Counted from the stretch's first letter, positions 9,888-20,225 are shown. The stretch is 64,000 nt of DNA from Modestobacter sp. VKM Ac-2984 (GCF_026967985.1 NZ_JAPVBJ010000003.1:183001-247000), one strand, 5' to 3'. Notes: generated by a model not told the origin, from the letters alone. Translations and numbers: made by a program.

Positions 9888-10744
9888 CGGCCCGCGGAGT
9901 CCCGCCAGGAGTGCTCGGGGGCGAACCCGAGCACCCGGCGGGCCTTGTCGATCGACAGCAGGGTGTCGTGCGTGCCGACGTCCCGGCGGTGCGGGACGTC
10001 GGGGAACTGGGCCGCCAGCAGCTCGCTGTTCGGCCGGGCGGAGACGGTGTCGGCGTTGGCGACGATGAACACGTCGGCTCCGGGCTCGCCGTGCTCCAGG
10101 CCGCGCCGGACCGCCTGGGCGCCGTCGCGGGCGTCGATGTAGCCCCACAGGTTCCAGCGCCGCAGCGCCGGGTCGGCGTCGTAGCCGGGGAAGGCGGCGT
10201 AGTCCTCGGGGTACATGACGTTGCTGAACCGCAGCCCGGTCATCGACAGGTCCGGGTGCCACCGGCACAGCTGGCGGGCCAGCTCCTCCTCCAGCGTCTT
10301 GACCAGCGAGTAGGTGGTCGTCGGCCGGGGCGCGTACTCCTCGTCGACGGGGACGTAGGGCGGGTCCTCGTCGAAGGGCAGCCCGAGCACCGTCTCGCTG
10401 GAGGCCCAGACGATCTTCCGGACGCCGGCCCGCAGCGCGGCGCTGTAGACGTTGTACGAGGCGGTCACGTTGTTGGCGAACGTGGCCGCGTTCGGCATGA
10501 GGCCGGGCGCCGGGACGGCGGCCAGGTGCACCAGCGCGTCGATCGGTGCGCGGTGCTCGTCGAACCCGGACAGCGCCTCGACGGCCTGGCCGGCGTCGGT
10601 GAGGTCGACGACCGCGGACTCCACGTCGGTCCGGGGGCTGGGCGTCCGGTCCAGCGCCAGGACGTCCCAGCCGTGCTCGAGCAGGTGGGTGACCACCGCC
10701 CGGCCGAGCTTCCCGCTGCTGCCGGTGACCGCTGCCCGCGCCAT
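9884..10744 (-). CDS. NAD(P)-dependent epimerase/dehydratase
   Basis: A 286-residue extended short-chain dehydrogenase: Rossmann motif GSSGKLG at residues 6-12, catalytic Ser-Tyr-Lys as ASSET and YSLVK, and a C-terminal sugar-binding half. ATG at 10744 is preceded by AAGGAGAACC; an upstream ATG at 10825 has no such site and would add an unconserved tail. Such proteins are often uronate dehydrogenase-like or nucleotide-sugar epimerases. Translational coupling to zwf suggests a role in hexose or hexuronate oxidation, but the substrate is unknown. Confidence 0.85.
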   Translation of the reverse strand: MARAAVTGSSGKLGRAVVTHLLEHGWDVLALDRTPSPRTDVESAVVDLTDAGQAVEALSGFDEHRAPIDALVHLAAVPAPGLMPNAATFANNVTASYNVYSAALRAGVRKIVWASSETVLGLPFDEDPPYVPVDEEYAPRPTTTYSLVKTLEEELARQLCRWHPDLSMTGLRFSNVMYPEDYAAFPGYDADPALRRWNLWGYIDARDGAQAVRRGLEHGEPGADVFIVANADTVSARPNSELLAAQFPDVPHRRDVGTHDTLLSIDKARRVLGFAPEHSWRDSAGR

Positions 10745-10833
10745 GGTTCTCCTTCGTCCTTCGACCGATGTGCCCGGGACAGCCTGGCCCGTGGCCGGCG
10801 TGCCCGCACACCGGGGGCGGGACACTGGACGTC

Positions 10834-11379
10834 ATGACGGAGCACGAGACCGGTGCCGACCGGCCCAAGCCGGTGCCCGACCTGATCGCGCCCGGGCTGG
10901 ACGTGCTGTTCTGCGGGATCAACCCGTCGCTGCGCTCGGCCGAGACCGGCACCCACTTCGCCCGGCCGGGCAACCGGTTCTGGCCCGCGCTGCACCTGGC
11001 CGGCCTCTCCCCGCGCCGGCTCACCCCGGCCGAGGGGCAGGAGCTGCTGCGCTGCGGGATCGGGGTCACCAACGTCGTCGACCGGCCGACCCGGACGGCG
11101 GCCGAGCTCGACCCGGCCGAGCTGCGCGCCGGCGCCGCGCAGCTCGAGGCGCTGGTGGCCCGGTACCGGCCGCGGGTGCTCGCCGTCCTGGGGGTCACCG
11201 CCTGGCGGCTGGCGTTCGACCGGCCGCGGGCCACGCTGGGGCGCCAGCCCGAGCGGATCGGCGGGGTCACCACCTGGGTGGCGCCCAACCCCAGCGGGCT
11301 CAACGCCCACCACCAGCTGCCCGACCTGGCCCGGCTCTACCGGGAGCTGCGGGATGCGCCGTCGGAGGTCAGCGGCTGA
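10834..11379 (+). CDS. mug: Mismatch-specific uracil/thymine DNA glycosylase (Mug family)
   Basis: A 181-residue monofunctional DNA glycosylase of the Mug/TDG family, removing uracil, ethenocytosine and related bases from G mispairs in base excision repair. The two active-site motifs are seen: GINPSL near residue 28 (Asn activates water) and NPSGLN near residue 150 (intercalation loop). Length fits the family. The ATG at 10834 stands seven bases behind GACACT, which may be the -10 box of a leaderless message. It is divergent from the epimerase gene, and its 3' end overlaps the convergent ackA by 11 bases. Confidence 0.92.
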   Translation: MTEHETGADRPKPVPDLIAPGLDVLFCGINPSLRSAETGTHFARPGNRFWPALHLAGLSPRRLTPAEGQELLRCGIGVTNVVDRPTRTAAELDPAELRAGAAQLEALVARYRPRVLAVLGVTAWRLAFDRPRATLGRQPERIGGVTTWVAPNPSGLNAHHQLPDLARLYRELRDAPSEVSG

Positions 11380-12451
11380 GGTCGCCGAGCACCCGGCGGG
11401 CCTGCCGGTCCAGCACGACCTCCTCGTCGGCGGGGACGACCAGCGTGCGCACCGTCGCCCCGGGGGCGGACAGGTCGCCCGGGGCGGGCGCCGCGGGGTC
11501 CAGGACGACGCCGAGGTGGGCCAGCCGGGCGGCGACGGCGGCCCGCACGGGCGCCGAGTGCTCGCCCACGCCACCGGTGAACACCAGGGTGTCCAGGCCG
11601 CCGAGCACCGCGGTGTACCCGGCGACGGCGACCGCCACCGATCGGCTGAGGACGTCGAGGGCCAGCCGGCTGTCGGCGTCCCCGGCGTCCGCCCGCTCGG
11701 TGATCTCCCGGACGTCGGTGGAGCCGGCGATCCCGGCCAGCCCCGAGCGGTGGTCGACCAGGTCGCGCAGCTCCTCGACCGACCAGCCGCGGTCGGCCAG
11801 GAACAGCAGCGCGTCGGGGTCCAGGTCGCCGCTGCGGCTCGCCGACAGGACGCCGCCGGTGGGGGAGAAGCTCATCGTGGTCGCCAGCGAGCGCCCCTCC
11901 GCCACCGCGGTGACGCTGCAGCCGCCGCCCAGGTGGGCGATCACCGCCCGGCCGAGCTCGGGGACGGTGTCGACCACGTGCTCGAGGTTGAGCCCGTGGA
12001 AGCCGTAGCGCCGCACCCCGAGGGCGTCGACCTCGGCCGGCAGCGGCAGCCGCCGGGCCTCCGCGGGCAGGTCGGCGTGGAACGCGGTGTCGAAGCAGGC
12101 GACCTGCGGCAGGCCGGGCCACTGAGCCCGGGCGGCCTCCATCTCCGCGACGTCCCCGGGCAGGTGCAGCGGGGCGAAGGGCGCCAGCGCCCGCAGCGAG
12201 GCGAGCAGCTCGTCGTCCACCAGCGCCGGCCGGACGTGCTCCGGCCCGCCGTGCACCACCCGGTGGGCGACGGCGACGAGCTCGATGCCCTCGGCGGCCA
12301 CCCGGTCGGCCAGCTCCGCGACCGCGGTGCGGGCGTCGTCGACCGGCCGGGTGACGTGCACGTCGAGCAGCCGCTGCCCGGCCGCGTCGTGCACGGCGGC
12401 CTTGAGGGAGCGGGAGCCCGGGTTGACGGCCAGGATGGCGCCGTCGGTCAT
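11369..12451 (-). CDS. ackA: Acetate kinase, divergent form coupled to phosphoketolase
   Basis: A 360-residue acetate kinase that would convert acetyl phosphate and ADP to acetate and ATP. The ASKHA signature is present as NPGSRSLKAAV (residues 10-20), followed by HRVVHGG with the conserved Arg, RYGFHG, HLGGGCS and VFTGGVGEHS. Classical enzymes have NxGSSSLKF and YGFHGTSHxYV; here the second reads YGFHGLNLEHV, and the protein is about 35 residues short. Its ATG overlaps the xfp stop by four bases, so product and consumer of acetyl phosphate are made together. Function as a kinase is likely but should not be taken for granted. Confidence 0.85.
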   Translation of the reverse strand: MTDGAILAVNPGSRSLKAAVHDAAGQRLLDVHVTRPVDDARTAVAELADRVAAEGIELVAVAHRVVHGGPEHVRPALVDDELLASLRALAPFAPLHLPGDVAEMEAARAQWPGLPQVACFDTAFHADLPAEARRLPLPAEVDALGVRRYGFHGLNLEHVVDTVPELGRAVIAHLGGGCSVTAVAEGRSLATTMSFSPTGGVLSASRSGDLDPDALLFLADRGWSVEELRDLVDHRSGLAGIAGSTDVREITERADAGDADSRLALDVLSRSVAVAVAGYTAVLGGLDTLVFTGGVGEHSAPVRAAVAARLAHLGVVLDPAAPAPGDLSAPGATVRTLVVPADEEVVLDRQARRVLGDLSR

Positions 12452-14853
12452 CCGCGTGCCGCCCCCGCGCCCCAGGTCCAGTCCCGGACCTCCGGCATGT
12501 CCTCCAGGTGCTCGCGGACGTACCCGTGGTGCCGGTCGAGCTGCTCGCGGCAGAACCGGACCAGCTCCGCGCCGCGCTCCGGCGCCCGCCGGGAGCGGCG
12601 CAGCGCCTCGATCACCAGGTGGTACCGGCTCATCCGGTTGAGCACCACCATGTCGAAGGGGGTGGTCGTCGTCCCCTGCTCCTCGAAGCCGCGCACGTGG
12701 AAGCGTGCCGGGTCGGGGCGGCCGTGCAGCAGCTGGTGCACCGCCCGGGGGTAGCCGTGGAAGGCGAAGACGACGTCGGTGTCGGCGGTGAACAGCTGGT
12801 CGAAGTGCTTCTCGGAGAACCCGTGCGGGTGGTCGTCCGGCGGGAGCAGGCCCATCAGATCGATCACGTTGACCATCCGGACCCGCAGCGCGGGCACCCA
12901 CTCCCGCAGCAGCTCGGCGGCGGCCAGGGTCTCCATCGTCGGGACGTCGCCGGCCGCGGCGAGGACGACGTCCGGTTCCGCCTGCCCGTCGTCCTCGGTG
13001 CCGGCCCAGTCCCACACCGACGCCCCGGCCGCCGCGTGCGCGTGCGCCTGCTCCAGGGTCAGGTACTGCAGGTGCGGCTGCTTGTCGGCGATGAGCAGGT
13101 TGACGTGGTCGGTGCTCTGCAGGCAGTGCTCGGCGACCGAGAGCAGGGTGTTGGCGTCCGGGGGCAGCCACACCCGCACCACCTGCGGGGACAGCGGGAT
13201 GACCGTGTCCAGCAGGCCGGGGCCCTGGTGGCTGAAGCCGTTGTGGTCGTTGCGCCAGCAGGTGCTGGTCAGCAGGATCGTCAGCGACGACACCGCCGCC
13301 CGCCACGGCAGCGTGGCGGCGTGCTGCAGCCACTTCACGTGCTGGACCACCATCGAGGCGCTCACCATGGCGAAGGCCTCGTAGGTGGCGAAGAGGCCGT
13401 GCCGGCCGGACAGCAGGTAGCCCTCCAGCCAGCCCTGGCACAGGTGCTCCGACAGCACCTCCATCACCCGGCCGTGCGGGGAGAGGTGGTCGTCGGTGGG
13501 CAGGACCTCGGCCTGCAGGCAGCGGTCGGTCACCTCGAAGACCGACTGGAGCCGGTTGCTGGCGGTCTCGTCGGGACAGAACAGCCGGAACGTCCCGCCG
13601 CCGTCCTCCGTCGTCGTCCGGGCGTAGACGTCGCGCAGAAGCTCACCGAGCGGGTGGGTGGTCTGGGCGTAGGTGGTCCCCGGCGCGGGGACGTCGACGG
13701 CGTAGGACTCCAGCGGGGGCAGGTCCAGCGGGGTGCGCCGGCGCCCGCCGTTCGCGTACGGCGTCGCGCCCATCCGCAGGTCGCCCGCCGGGGCCAGCGC
13801 CGCGAGCTCGGGCACCAGCGCGCCGTCGGCGGTGAAGAGGATCTCGGGGGAGTAGGAGTGCAGCCAGTCCTCCAGCAGGGCCAGGTGCGCGCCGTCGGTC
13901 TGCACGCCCGACAGCGGAACCTGATGGGCGCGGAACGTGCCCTCGACCTGCACGCCGTCCACCTCGTGGGGGCCGGTCCAGCCCTTCGGCGTGCGCAGCA
14001 CGATCGCCGGCCAGCCCGGGCGCACGTCCTCGGCCCCGCCGCGGGCGGCGGTCTGGATCTCCCGGATCCGGTGGTGCGAGGTGCGCACGGCGGCCTCCAG
14101 GTCCCGGAACACCGCGCGCGGGTCGTCGCCGGCGACGAACACCGGGGCCCAGCCCTGGCTGCGCAGGTAGTCGGCGATCTCCTCGTCCGACGACCGGCCC
14201 CACACCGTCGGGCTGTTGATCTTGTACCCGTTCAGGTGCAGCACCGGCAGGACGGCGCCGTCCCGGCGGGCGTCCAGGAAGGCCGGGATCTTCCAGGAGC
14301 CGGACAGCGGGCCGGTCTCCGCCTCGCCGTCCCCGACCACGCAGGCGACCAGCAGGTCGGGGGAGTCGAAGGCGGCGCCGGCGGCGTGCACCAGCGCGTA
14401 GCCGAGCTCGCCACCCTCGTGGATGCTGCCCGGGGTCTGCACGCTCACGTGGCTGGGGATGCCGCCGGGGGTGGAGAACTGTCGGAACAGCCGGTGCACC
14501 CCCTCGGCGTCGCCGCTCACCTGCGGGTAGATCTCGCTGTAGCTGCCCTCCAGGTAGGTGGCGGCCACGAGCGCCGGGCCGCCGTGCCCCGGCCCGGCGA
14601 CGTAGAGGCAGGGCGTGCCGGTGCGCCGGATCAGCCGGTTGAGCTGCACGTACAGCGCCGACAGGCCGGGGCTGGTGCCCCAGTGGCCGAGCAGCCGCGG
14701 CTTGACGTCGGTGTGCGCGAGCGGCCGGCGGACCAGCGCGTTGTCCCGCAGGTAGATCTGGCCGACGGTGAGGTAGTTGGCCGCGGCCCACCACCGCAGG
14801 TCCAGGTCGAGCTGGTCGTCGGGGTAGTCCGCCGTCGTCGCCTGCTCGGTCAT
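12448..14853 (-). CDS. xfp: Xylulose-5-phosphate/fructose-6-phosphate phosphoketolase
   Basis: An 801-residue TPP-dependent phosphoketolase, full length (family about 790-830). It splits xylulose 5-phosphate or fructose 6-phosphate with phosphate to acetyl phosphate and glyceraldehyde 3-phosphate or erythrose 4-phosphate. Motifs in order: LLGHWGTSPGL, AGPGHGGPA, TPGSIHEGGELGYAL, the TPP motif GDGEAETGPLSGSWK, then TSTCWRNDHNGFSHQGPG in the pyrimidine domain. Start at 14853 fits the family N-terminus; the frame stays open far upstream by chance. With the overlapping ackA it forms a two-gene unit yielding ATP and acetate, fed by zwf and the pentose phosphates. Confidence 0.97.
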   Translation of the reverse strand: MTEQATTADYPDDQLDLDLRWWAAANYLTVGQIYLRDNALVRRPLAHTDVKPRLLGHWGTSPGLSALYVQLNRLIRRTGTPCLYVAGPGHGGPALVAATYLEGSYSEIYPQVSGDAEGVHRLFRQFSTPGGIPSHVSVQTPGSIHEGGELGYALVHAAGAAFDSPDLLVACVVGDGEAETGPLSGSWKIPAFLDARRDGAVLPVLHLNGYKINSPTVWGRSSDEEIADYLRSQGWAPVFVAGDDPRAVFRDLEAAVRTSHHRIREIQTAARGGAEDVRPGWPAIVLRTPKGWTGPHEVDGVQVEGTFRAHQVPLSGVQTDGAHLALLEDWLHSYSPEILFTADGALVPELAALAPAGDLRMGATPYANGGRRRTPLDLPPLESYAVDVPAPGTTYAQTTHPLGELLRDVYARTTTEDGGGTFRLFCPDETASNRLQSVFEVTDRCLQAEVLPTDDHLSPHGRVMEVLSEHLCQGWLEGYLLSGRHGLFATYEAFAMVSASMVVQHVKWLQHAATLPWRAAVSSLTILLTSTCWRNDHNGFSHQGPGLLDTVIPLSPQVVRVWLPPDANTLLSVAEHCLQSTDHVNLLIADKQPHLQYLTLEQAHAHAAAGASVWDWAGTEDDGQAEPDVVLAAAGDVPTMETLAAAELLREWVPALRVRMVNVIDLMGLLPPDDHPHGFSEKHFDQLFTADTDVVFAFHGYPRAVHQLLHGRPDPARFHVRGFEEQGTTTTPFDMVVLNRMSRYHLVIEALRRSRRAPERGAELVRFCREQLDRHHGYVREHLEDMPEVRDWTWGAGAARG

Positions 14854-14917
14854 GGGCTCCACACTGTCGGTCTCGGGTGAACGGCCGGGGCTGGTGCGGC
14901 CCCGGAGCGATCCTGAC

Positions 14918-14944
14918 CGGCCCGGGCGGTGGGTGCCCGGGCCG
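14918..14944 (-). terminator. Terminator hairpin after the M20 hydrolase gene
   Basis: A perfect 10-bp stem (CGGCCCGGGC and its complement) with a 7-nt loop lies 13 bases past the M20 hydrolase stop, in the leftward direction. It separates this gene from xfp-ackA. Confidence 0.65.
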
Positions 14945-14957
14945 AAGGTCCCGCCGC

Positions 14958-16295
<1,338 letters not shown>

Positions 16296-16419
16296 GTGCC
16301 GTGTCTACCCGGTGGGGTGGCGCCGCGGAGACCCGCCGGGAACGATCTCGGTCGGCAAGTGGTTGAGCGCTTGACGGACGCCGGCCCCTCGTCGTCCGCG
16401 AGAACCTCTGGAGGACCCC

Positions 16420-17448
16420 ATGCACCTCGGCGTCGACAGCTTCGTCTCGGCAGTGACCGACCCCACCACCGAGCGCCTCGTCGGGCCGGAGGAGCGGATG
16501 GCGGACCTGCTGGAGGAGATCGAGCTCGCCGATCGCGTGGGGCTGTACTCCTTCGGCATCGGTGAGCACCACCGCAGCGAGTACTACGACTCGGCGCCGG
16601 CGATCATCCTCGCGGCGGCTGCGGCGCGGACCTCCCGGATCCGGCTGGGCAGCGCGGTGACGGTGCTCAGCGCCGCCGACCCGGTGCGGGTCTTCCAGCA
16701 GTTCGCCACCCTCGACCTGATCGCCAAGGGCCGGATCGACCTGGTCGTCGGGCGTGGCTCCTTCACCGAGGCGTTCCCGCTCTTCGGGCTCTCGCTGGGC
16801 GACTACGACACGCTGTTCAGCGAGAAGCTCGACCTGCTGCTGCAGATCCGCGACTCCGAGCAGGTGACCTGGTCCGGTCGGCACCGCCCGGCACTGACCG
16901 GTCAGGGCGTCTACCCGCGGCCGCTGCAGGACCCGCTGCCGATCTGGGTCGGGGTCGGCGGCAGCCCGGAGTCCTTCGCTCGGGCCGGGCTGCTCGGCCT
17001 GCCGCTCATGGTGGCGATCATCGGCGGCGAGCCCCGCCAGTTCGCCCCGCTCATCGACCTCTACCGCCGCGCCGGTGCGCAGGCCGGGCACGCGCCCGAG
17101 AAGCTCCAGGTGGGACTGCACGTGTTCGGCTTCGTCGCCGACAGCGACCAGGTGGCCGCGGACACCATCTACCCGGGGTGGCACGAGATGTTCGCCAAGA
17201 TCTCCCGCGAGCGCGGCTTCTCCCAGCCGTCCCGGGCCCAGTTCGACGCCACCAGCGGGCCGAACGGCGCCTTCTTCATGGGCGACCCGGACACCGTGGC
17301 GGAGAAGCTGGTCCGGATCTCCGGGCAGCTCGGCGGCGTCGACCGGATCTCGCTGCAGATGACCAACCCCCGGCTGGCGCACGCCGACCTGCTGCGCGGC
17401 ATCGAGCTGCTCGGCACCGAGGTCGCCCCGAAGGTCGCCTCCGCCTGA
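16420..17448 (+). CDS. LLM-class flavin-dependent oxidoreductase
   Basis: A 342-residue luciferase-like (TIM-barrel) flavoprotein, cytoplasmic. N-terminal LGVDSFVS, the GIGEHHRSEYYDSAPA segment, RIRLGSAVTVLSAADPVRVFQQFATLD and the GRGSFTEAFPLFG loop are typical of the group that uses FMN or F420. The ATG at 16420 follows CTGGAGGACC. Actinobacteria carry many of these, used as monooxygenases or F420 reductases, so no substrate is proposed. It is the first gene after a divergent promoter region. Confidence 0.88.
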   Translation: MHLGVDSFVSAVTDPTTERLVGPEERMADLLEEIELADRVGLYSFGIGEHHRSEYYDSAPAIILAAAAARTSRIRLGSAVTVLSAADPVRVFQQFATLDLIAKGRIDLVVGRGSFTEAFPLFGLSLGDYDTLFSEKLDLLLQIRDSEQVTWSGRHRPALTGQGVYPRPLQDPLPIWVGVGGSPESFARAGLLGLPLMVAIIGGEPRQFAPLIDLYRRAGAQAGHAPEKLQVGLHVFGFVADSDQVAADTIYPGWHEMFAKISRERGFSQPSRAQFDATSGPNGAFFMGDPDTVAEKLVRISGQLGGVDRISLQMTNPRLAHADLLRGIELLGTEVAPKVASA

Positions 17449-17465
17449 GGCGCCTCTTCTGACCC

Positions 17466-17494
17466 TCGACGCAGGTGAGCCCTCGCTCTAGCGT
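17466..17494 (+). promoter_or_regulatory. Promoter with -35 TCGACG and -10 TAGCGT, leaderless start at 17502
   Basis: TCGACG at 17466-17471 and TAGCGT at 17489-17494 are 17 bp apart, and a GTG begins seven bases beyond the -10, so the transcript would start on the start codon. It drives the decayed ArsR gene and presumably the SRPBCC gene behind it. Confidence 0.6.
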
Positions 17495-17501
17495 CGTCGA
17501 C

Positions 17502-17709
17502 GTGCACGCGTCGACGTCCTCGGCGAGCCGGTCCGCCGGCGCCGCTGCGGGAGGACGACGTCTGGTTCGACCAGTTCCGCCGCTCCTGGGACCAGCACCT
17601 GGACGCGCTGGACACCGAGCTGCGGCGTGGGGTGCGCGCACGACACCACGGGGACCGGACGCCGCCGTCCCAGGAGGGGACGACGGCCCACACCGAGGAG
17701 TGCGCATGA
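17502..17709 (+). pseudogene. Decayed ArsR-family regulator with internal deletion
   Basis: Fragments of an ArsR-type regulator can be read in two frames. From 17510 one frame gives VDVLGEPVRRR, matching the N-terminal helix of ArsR proteins (xDVLGEPVRRxIL). From 17545 another frame gives LREDDVWFDQFRRSWDQHLDALDTELRRG, the typical C-terminus of the same family. The helix-turn-helix between them is missing. The GTG at 17502 starts VHA but is one base out of phase with VDVLGEP. The junction falls in CCGGCGCCG, where the two family segments would share CCGGCGC, suggesting a deletion between short repeats. The remnant's TGA overlaps the SRPBCC start. Confidence 0.6.
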
Positions 17710-18332
17710 GGAACGTCCTGGACGAGTTGGCGGCGGCGGAGCGGGTGGTGACCCGGCGGGAGTCCGACGGGACCGAACTGGTCTCCGCGTTGATCCGGCG
17801 GAGCTACGAGGCGGCCGTGCCGGACGTCTGGAGCGCCCTGACCGACCCCGAGCGGCTGGCCCGCTGGTTCGCCCCGGTCAACGGGGACCTCCGCCCCGGA
17901 GGCACGTTCGCCGTCCAGGGGAACGCCGAGGGTGAGATCCAGGGCTGCGAGCCGCCGCGCCGGCTCAAGGTCACCTGGGGCGGGCCGGACAGCGTCGTGG
18001 ACGTGCGGCTGTCCGAGCGCGGCGACGGCACCCTCCTGGAGCTGGAGCACACCGTGCCGGTCGAGTTCGTCGGCAGCGGGGCCGGGGCCCTGTACGTCGG
18101 CCCGGGCTGGGACGTCGCCGTCCTCGGGCTGGCCGGCTTCCTCCGCGGGGAGGTCGTCGACGACCCGGCCGCCTGGGAGAACACGCTGGAGGGGCAGCAG
18201 GCTGCCGCCCGGTCGATCGACGCCTGGGCCGACGCGGTACGCGACGGCGGCACCGCGACCGAGGAGGAGATCGACGCGGGGATCGCGGCCGCGCGGGCCC
18301 AGTTCACCCCGGACGTCGTCGGCGAGGCCTGA
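17706..18332 (+). CDS. SRPBCC (AHSA1-like) domain protein
   Basis: A 208-residue START/Bet v1-fold protein of the AHSA1 type. The segment YEAAVPDVWSALTDPERLARWFAPVNGDLRPGG and the later LKVTWGG and TLLELEHT strands are hallmarks of this family, which binds hydrophobic ligands or serves as an activator. ATG at 17706 overlaps the stop of the ArsR remnant (ATGA), the standard coupling in ArsR-SRPBCC pairs. Longer upstream reading in this frame is the shadow of the remnant. With the regulator broken, expression may be constitutive from the promoter at 17466. Confidence 0.85.
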   Translation: MRNVLDELAAAERVVTRRESDGTELVSALIRRSYEAAVPDVWSALTDPERLARWFAPVNGDLRPGGTFAVQGNAEGEIQGCEPPRRLKVTWGGPDSVVDVRLSERGDGTLLELEHTVPVEFVGSGAGALYVGPGWDVAVLGLAGFLRGEVVDDPAAWENTLEGQQAAARSIDAWADAVRDGGTATEEEIDAGIAAARAQFTPDVVGEA

Positions 18333-18395
18333 CCGCCGGATCCGTCGCCCCCGCTCGGTCCACCTCATCGGCTCAGAACTGTCAGACCCTCTCCG

Positions 18396-18401
18396 TAGGT
18401 T
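18396..18401 (+). promoter_or_regulatory. -10 box TAGGTT of a leaderless start at 18408
   Basis: TAGGTT stands six bases before the GTG at 18408 of the DUF222/HNH gene, with no ribosome binding site present. The position suits a leaderless message. A good -35 box is not seen. Confidence 0.45.
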
Positions 18402-18407
18402 CGGGGT

Positions 18408-20225
18408 GTGTCCATGGGCGACGGGTTCGGGGTGGCGGTCACGGTGTCCCCGCGCGTCCCGTCGGTCTGCGAGGAGCTGCCTCCGCCGCCGGCGGGGGTG
18501 ACGCGCCGGCGCACGCGGCTGTCGGAGGTGCTCCCGCCCGGCGGGTTCTCCGACACCGGCCTGGTGGGCGAGCTGAGCACGATCGCCGACGTGCGGGCGC
18601 AGCTGGCTGCCTATGAGGCGGTGGTGGTGGCCGAGCTGGCGCGGCGTCGTCCGGTGGAGTGGGACCTGACCGAGCAGGAGCCGGGGCACGGGGTGGAGGG
18701 CTGGCGCCCGGTTCGGGTGCCGGTGGGGGTGTCGGAGTTCTTGGCCGATGAGCTGGCGGTCGTGGCGGGCATCTCGCCGACGGCGGCGACGGTGCTGGCC
18801 GAGCGGTCCCTGGTCCTGGTGCGTGAGCTGCCGGCCACGTGGGCGATGCTGGCCGACAGCCGAATCGACCCGGCCCGCGCGAATGCGATCGTGCGCGCGC
18901 TGGGCGGGCAGTCGGTCCATGCCGGGGGCCGGGTCGAGCCCGCGGTGGTGGCCGAGGTGGAGGCGCAGGCGCTGGGGTGGGCGGTGGCGGGGGAGACGCC
19001 GGTGCGGTTGCGGGAGCGCACGGCGGCGGCGCTGATCGCGCTGGATGAGGCGGCGGCTGATCGTCGGCGGAAGAAGGCCGAGCGGTGTGCCGATGTGACG
19101 ACCCGGGCCACCGCGGATGGGATGGGTCAGCTGGTGGCGGACCTGCCGATGCCAGTGGCTGCGGCCTGCCGGGAGACGGTGGACGGCTACGCGCGGATGG
19201 CGAAGGCCGACGGTGATGGGCGGGCGATCGGGCAGCTGCGCGCGCAGGTCATGGCCGACCTGATCCTGCGGCCGTGGGACACCAGCCGGGAGCCGGTGAC
19301 CGCGCATCTCACCGTTCTGGCGCCGTTGCCGGCGCTGCACACCCGCCCGCTGAGCGACCGGACCGCGCCGGGCGGAGGTGACGTGGCGCCGGGCGGAGGT
19401 AACGTGGCGCCGGGCGGAGGTGACGTGGCGCCGGGCGGAGGTGACGTGGCGCCGGGCGGAGGCGACGTGGCGCCGGGCGGAGGCGACGTGGCGACCGAGG
19501 GGCGCACCCTGCCGGGCCAGAGCCATGTCGCGCCGTGCGATGACCGGGACGCAGCAACCGTGGACGGGGCGCCGATCACCGCCGGGCAGCTGCGGGAGCT
19601 GCTGGCGCAGTTGGACGCGCTCTGCCCCGGCGGCCTGTAGGCCCCGGTCGGGGGCACGTTGGGCATCGACCTGGTCGATCCGGTCACCGGGGCGCTGCGG
19701 GCGACGGTGACCCGCCCGGAACTGGAGCGGCTGGCCCGCCGCGGCTGCCCCGACCACCCGGCCGGCACCGACTGCGGCTGCGGGCTGCTGGACCGGCCAC
19801 CCCCGGTCGATCGCTACACGCCGACCCCGGCCCAGCGCCGGTACGTGCGGGCCCGGGACCGGACGTGTCGGCACCCCGGCTGCCGCAGACCGGCCGCCCG
19901 CACCGACCTGGACCACGTCTGCGCCCACCGTGACGGTGGGGCCACCGACTGCGCCAACCTGTGCTGTTTGTGCCGGCGACACCACCGGCTGAAGACCCAC
20001 GCGCATCGGTGGCGGTTTGTGCTGACCGGTGACGGGGTCCTGTCGGTCACCACCCCCTCCGGCGTCACCCGCGTGACCCGACCACCAGGCCTCCGCCTGC
20101 CCAGCCTCCGAACAACGAGTCGCCAAGGAGCGAGCCTCCAACCACCGGGCCCCCGGCTGTCCGCCGCCGGCCAGCTGACCGGCGGCGGCATCCCACCCGA
20201 CCCGGACGACCCGCCGCCCTTCTGA
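18408..20225 (+). pseudogene. DUF222/HNH endonuclease gene interrupted by an in-frame TAG
   Basis: One reading frame runs 18408-20225 but contains a TAG at 19638-19640. The upstream part (410 residues) is a DUF222 domain; the downstream part, in the same frame, opens GIDLVDPVTGALRATVTR and carries the HNH nuclease core with CRHPGCRRPAARTDLDHV, HRDGG, NLCCLCRRHH. Reading through the TAG gives LCPGGL-stop-APVGGTLGIDLV, the normal join of the family, so a nonsense mutation is the simplest reading. A TTG at 19659 could restart the HNH part. A linker of six 7-residue repeats lies before the stop. Such DUF222/HNH genes are multicopy in these actinobacteria. Confidence 0.8.
19365..19490 (+). repeat. 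Six tandem 21-bp repeats within the DUF222/HNH gene
   Basis: Six head-to-tail copies of a 21-bp unit beginning GCGCCGGGCGGAGGTGAC, differing by single bases (GGTGAC, GGTAAC, GGCGAC), encode APGGGDV or APGGGNV repeats. The unit keeps the frame, so copy number can vary without breaking the gene. It forms a flexible linker between DUF222 and the HNH domain. There are no spacers, so it is not CRISPR. Confidence 0.95.

Noticed and set aside
19365..19490. Regular repeats considered as a CRISPR array
   Set aside because: Copies are directly adjacent without spacers, keep the codon phase and encode a linker.
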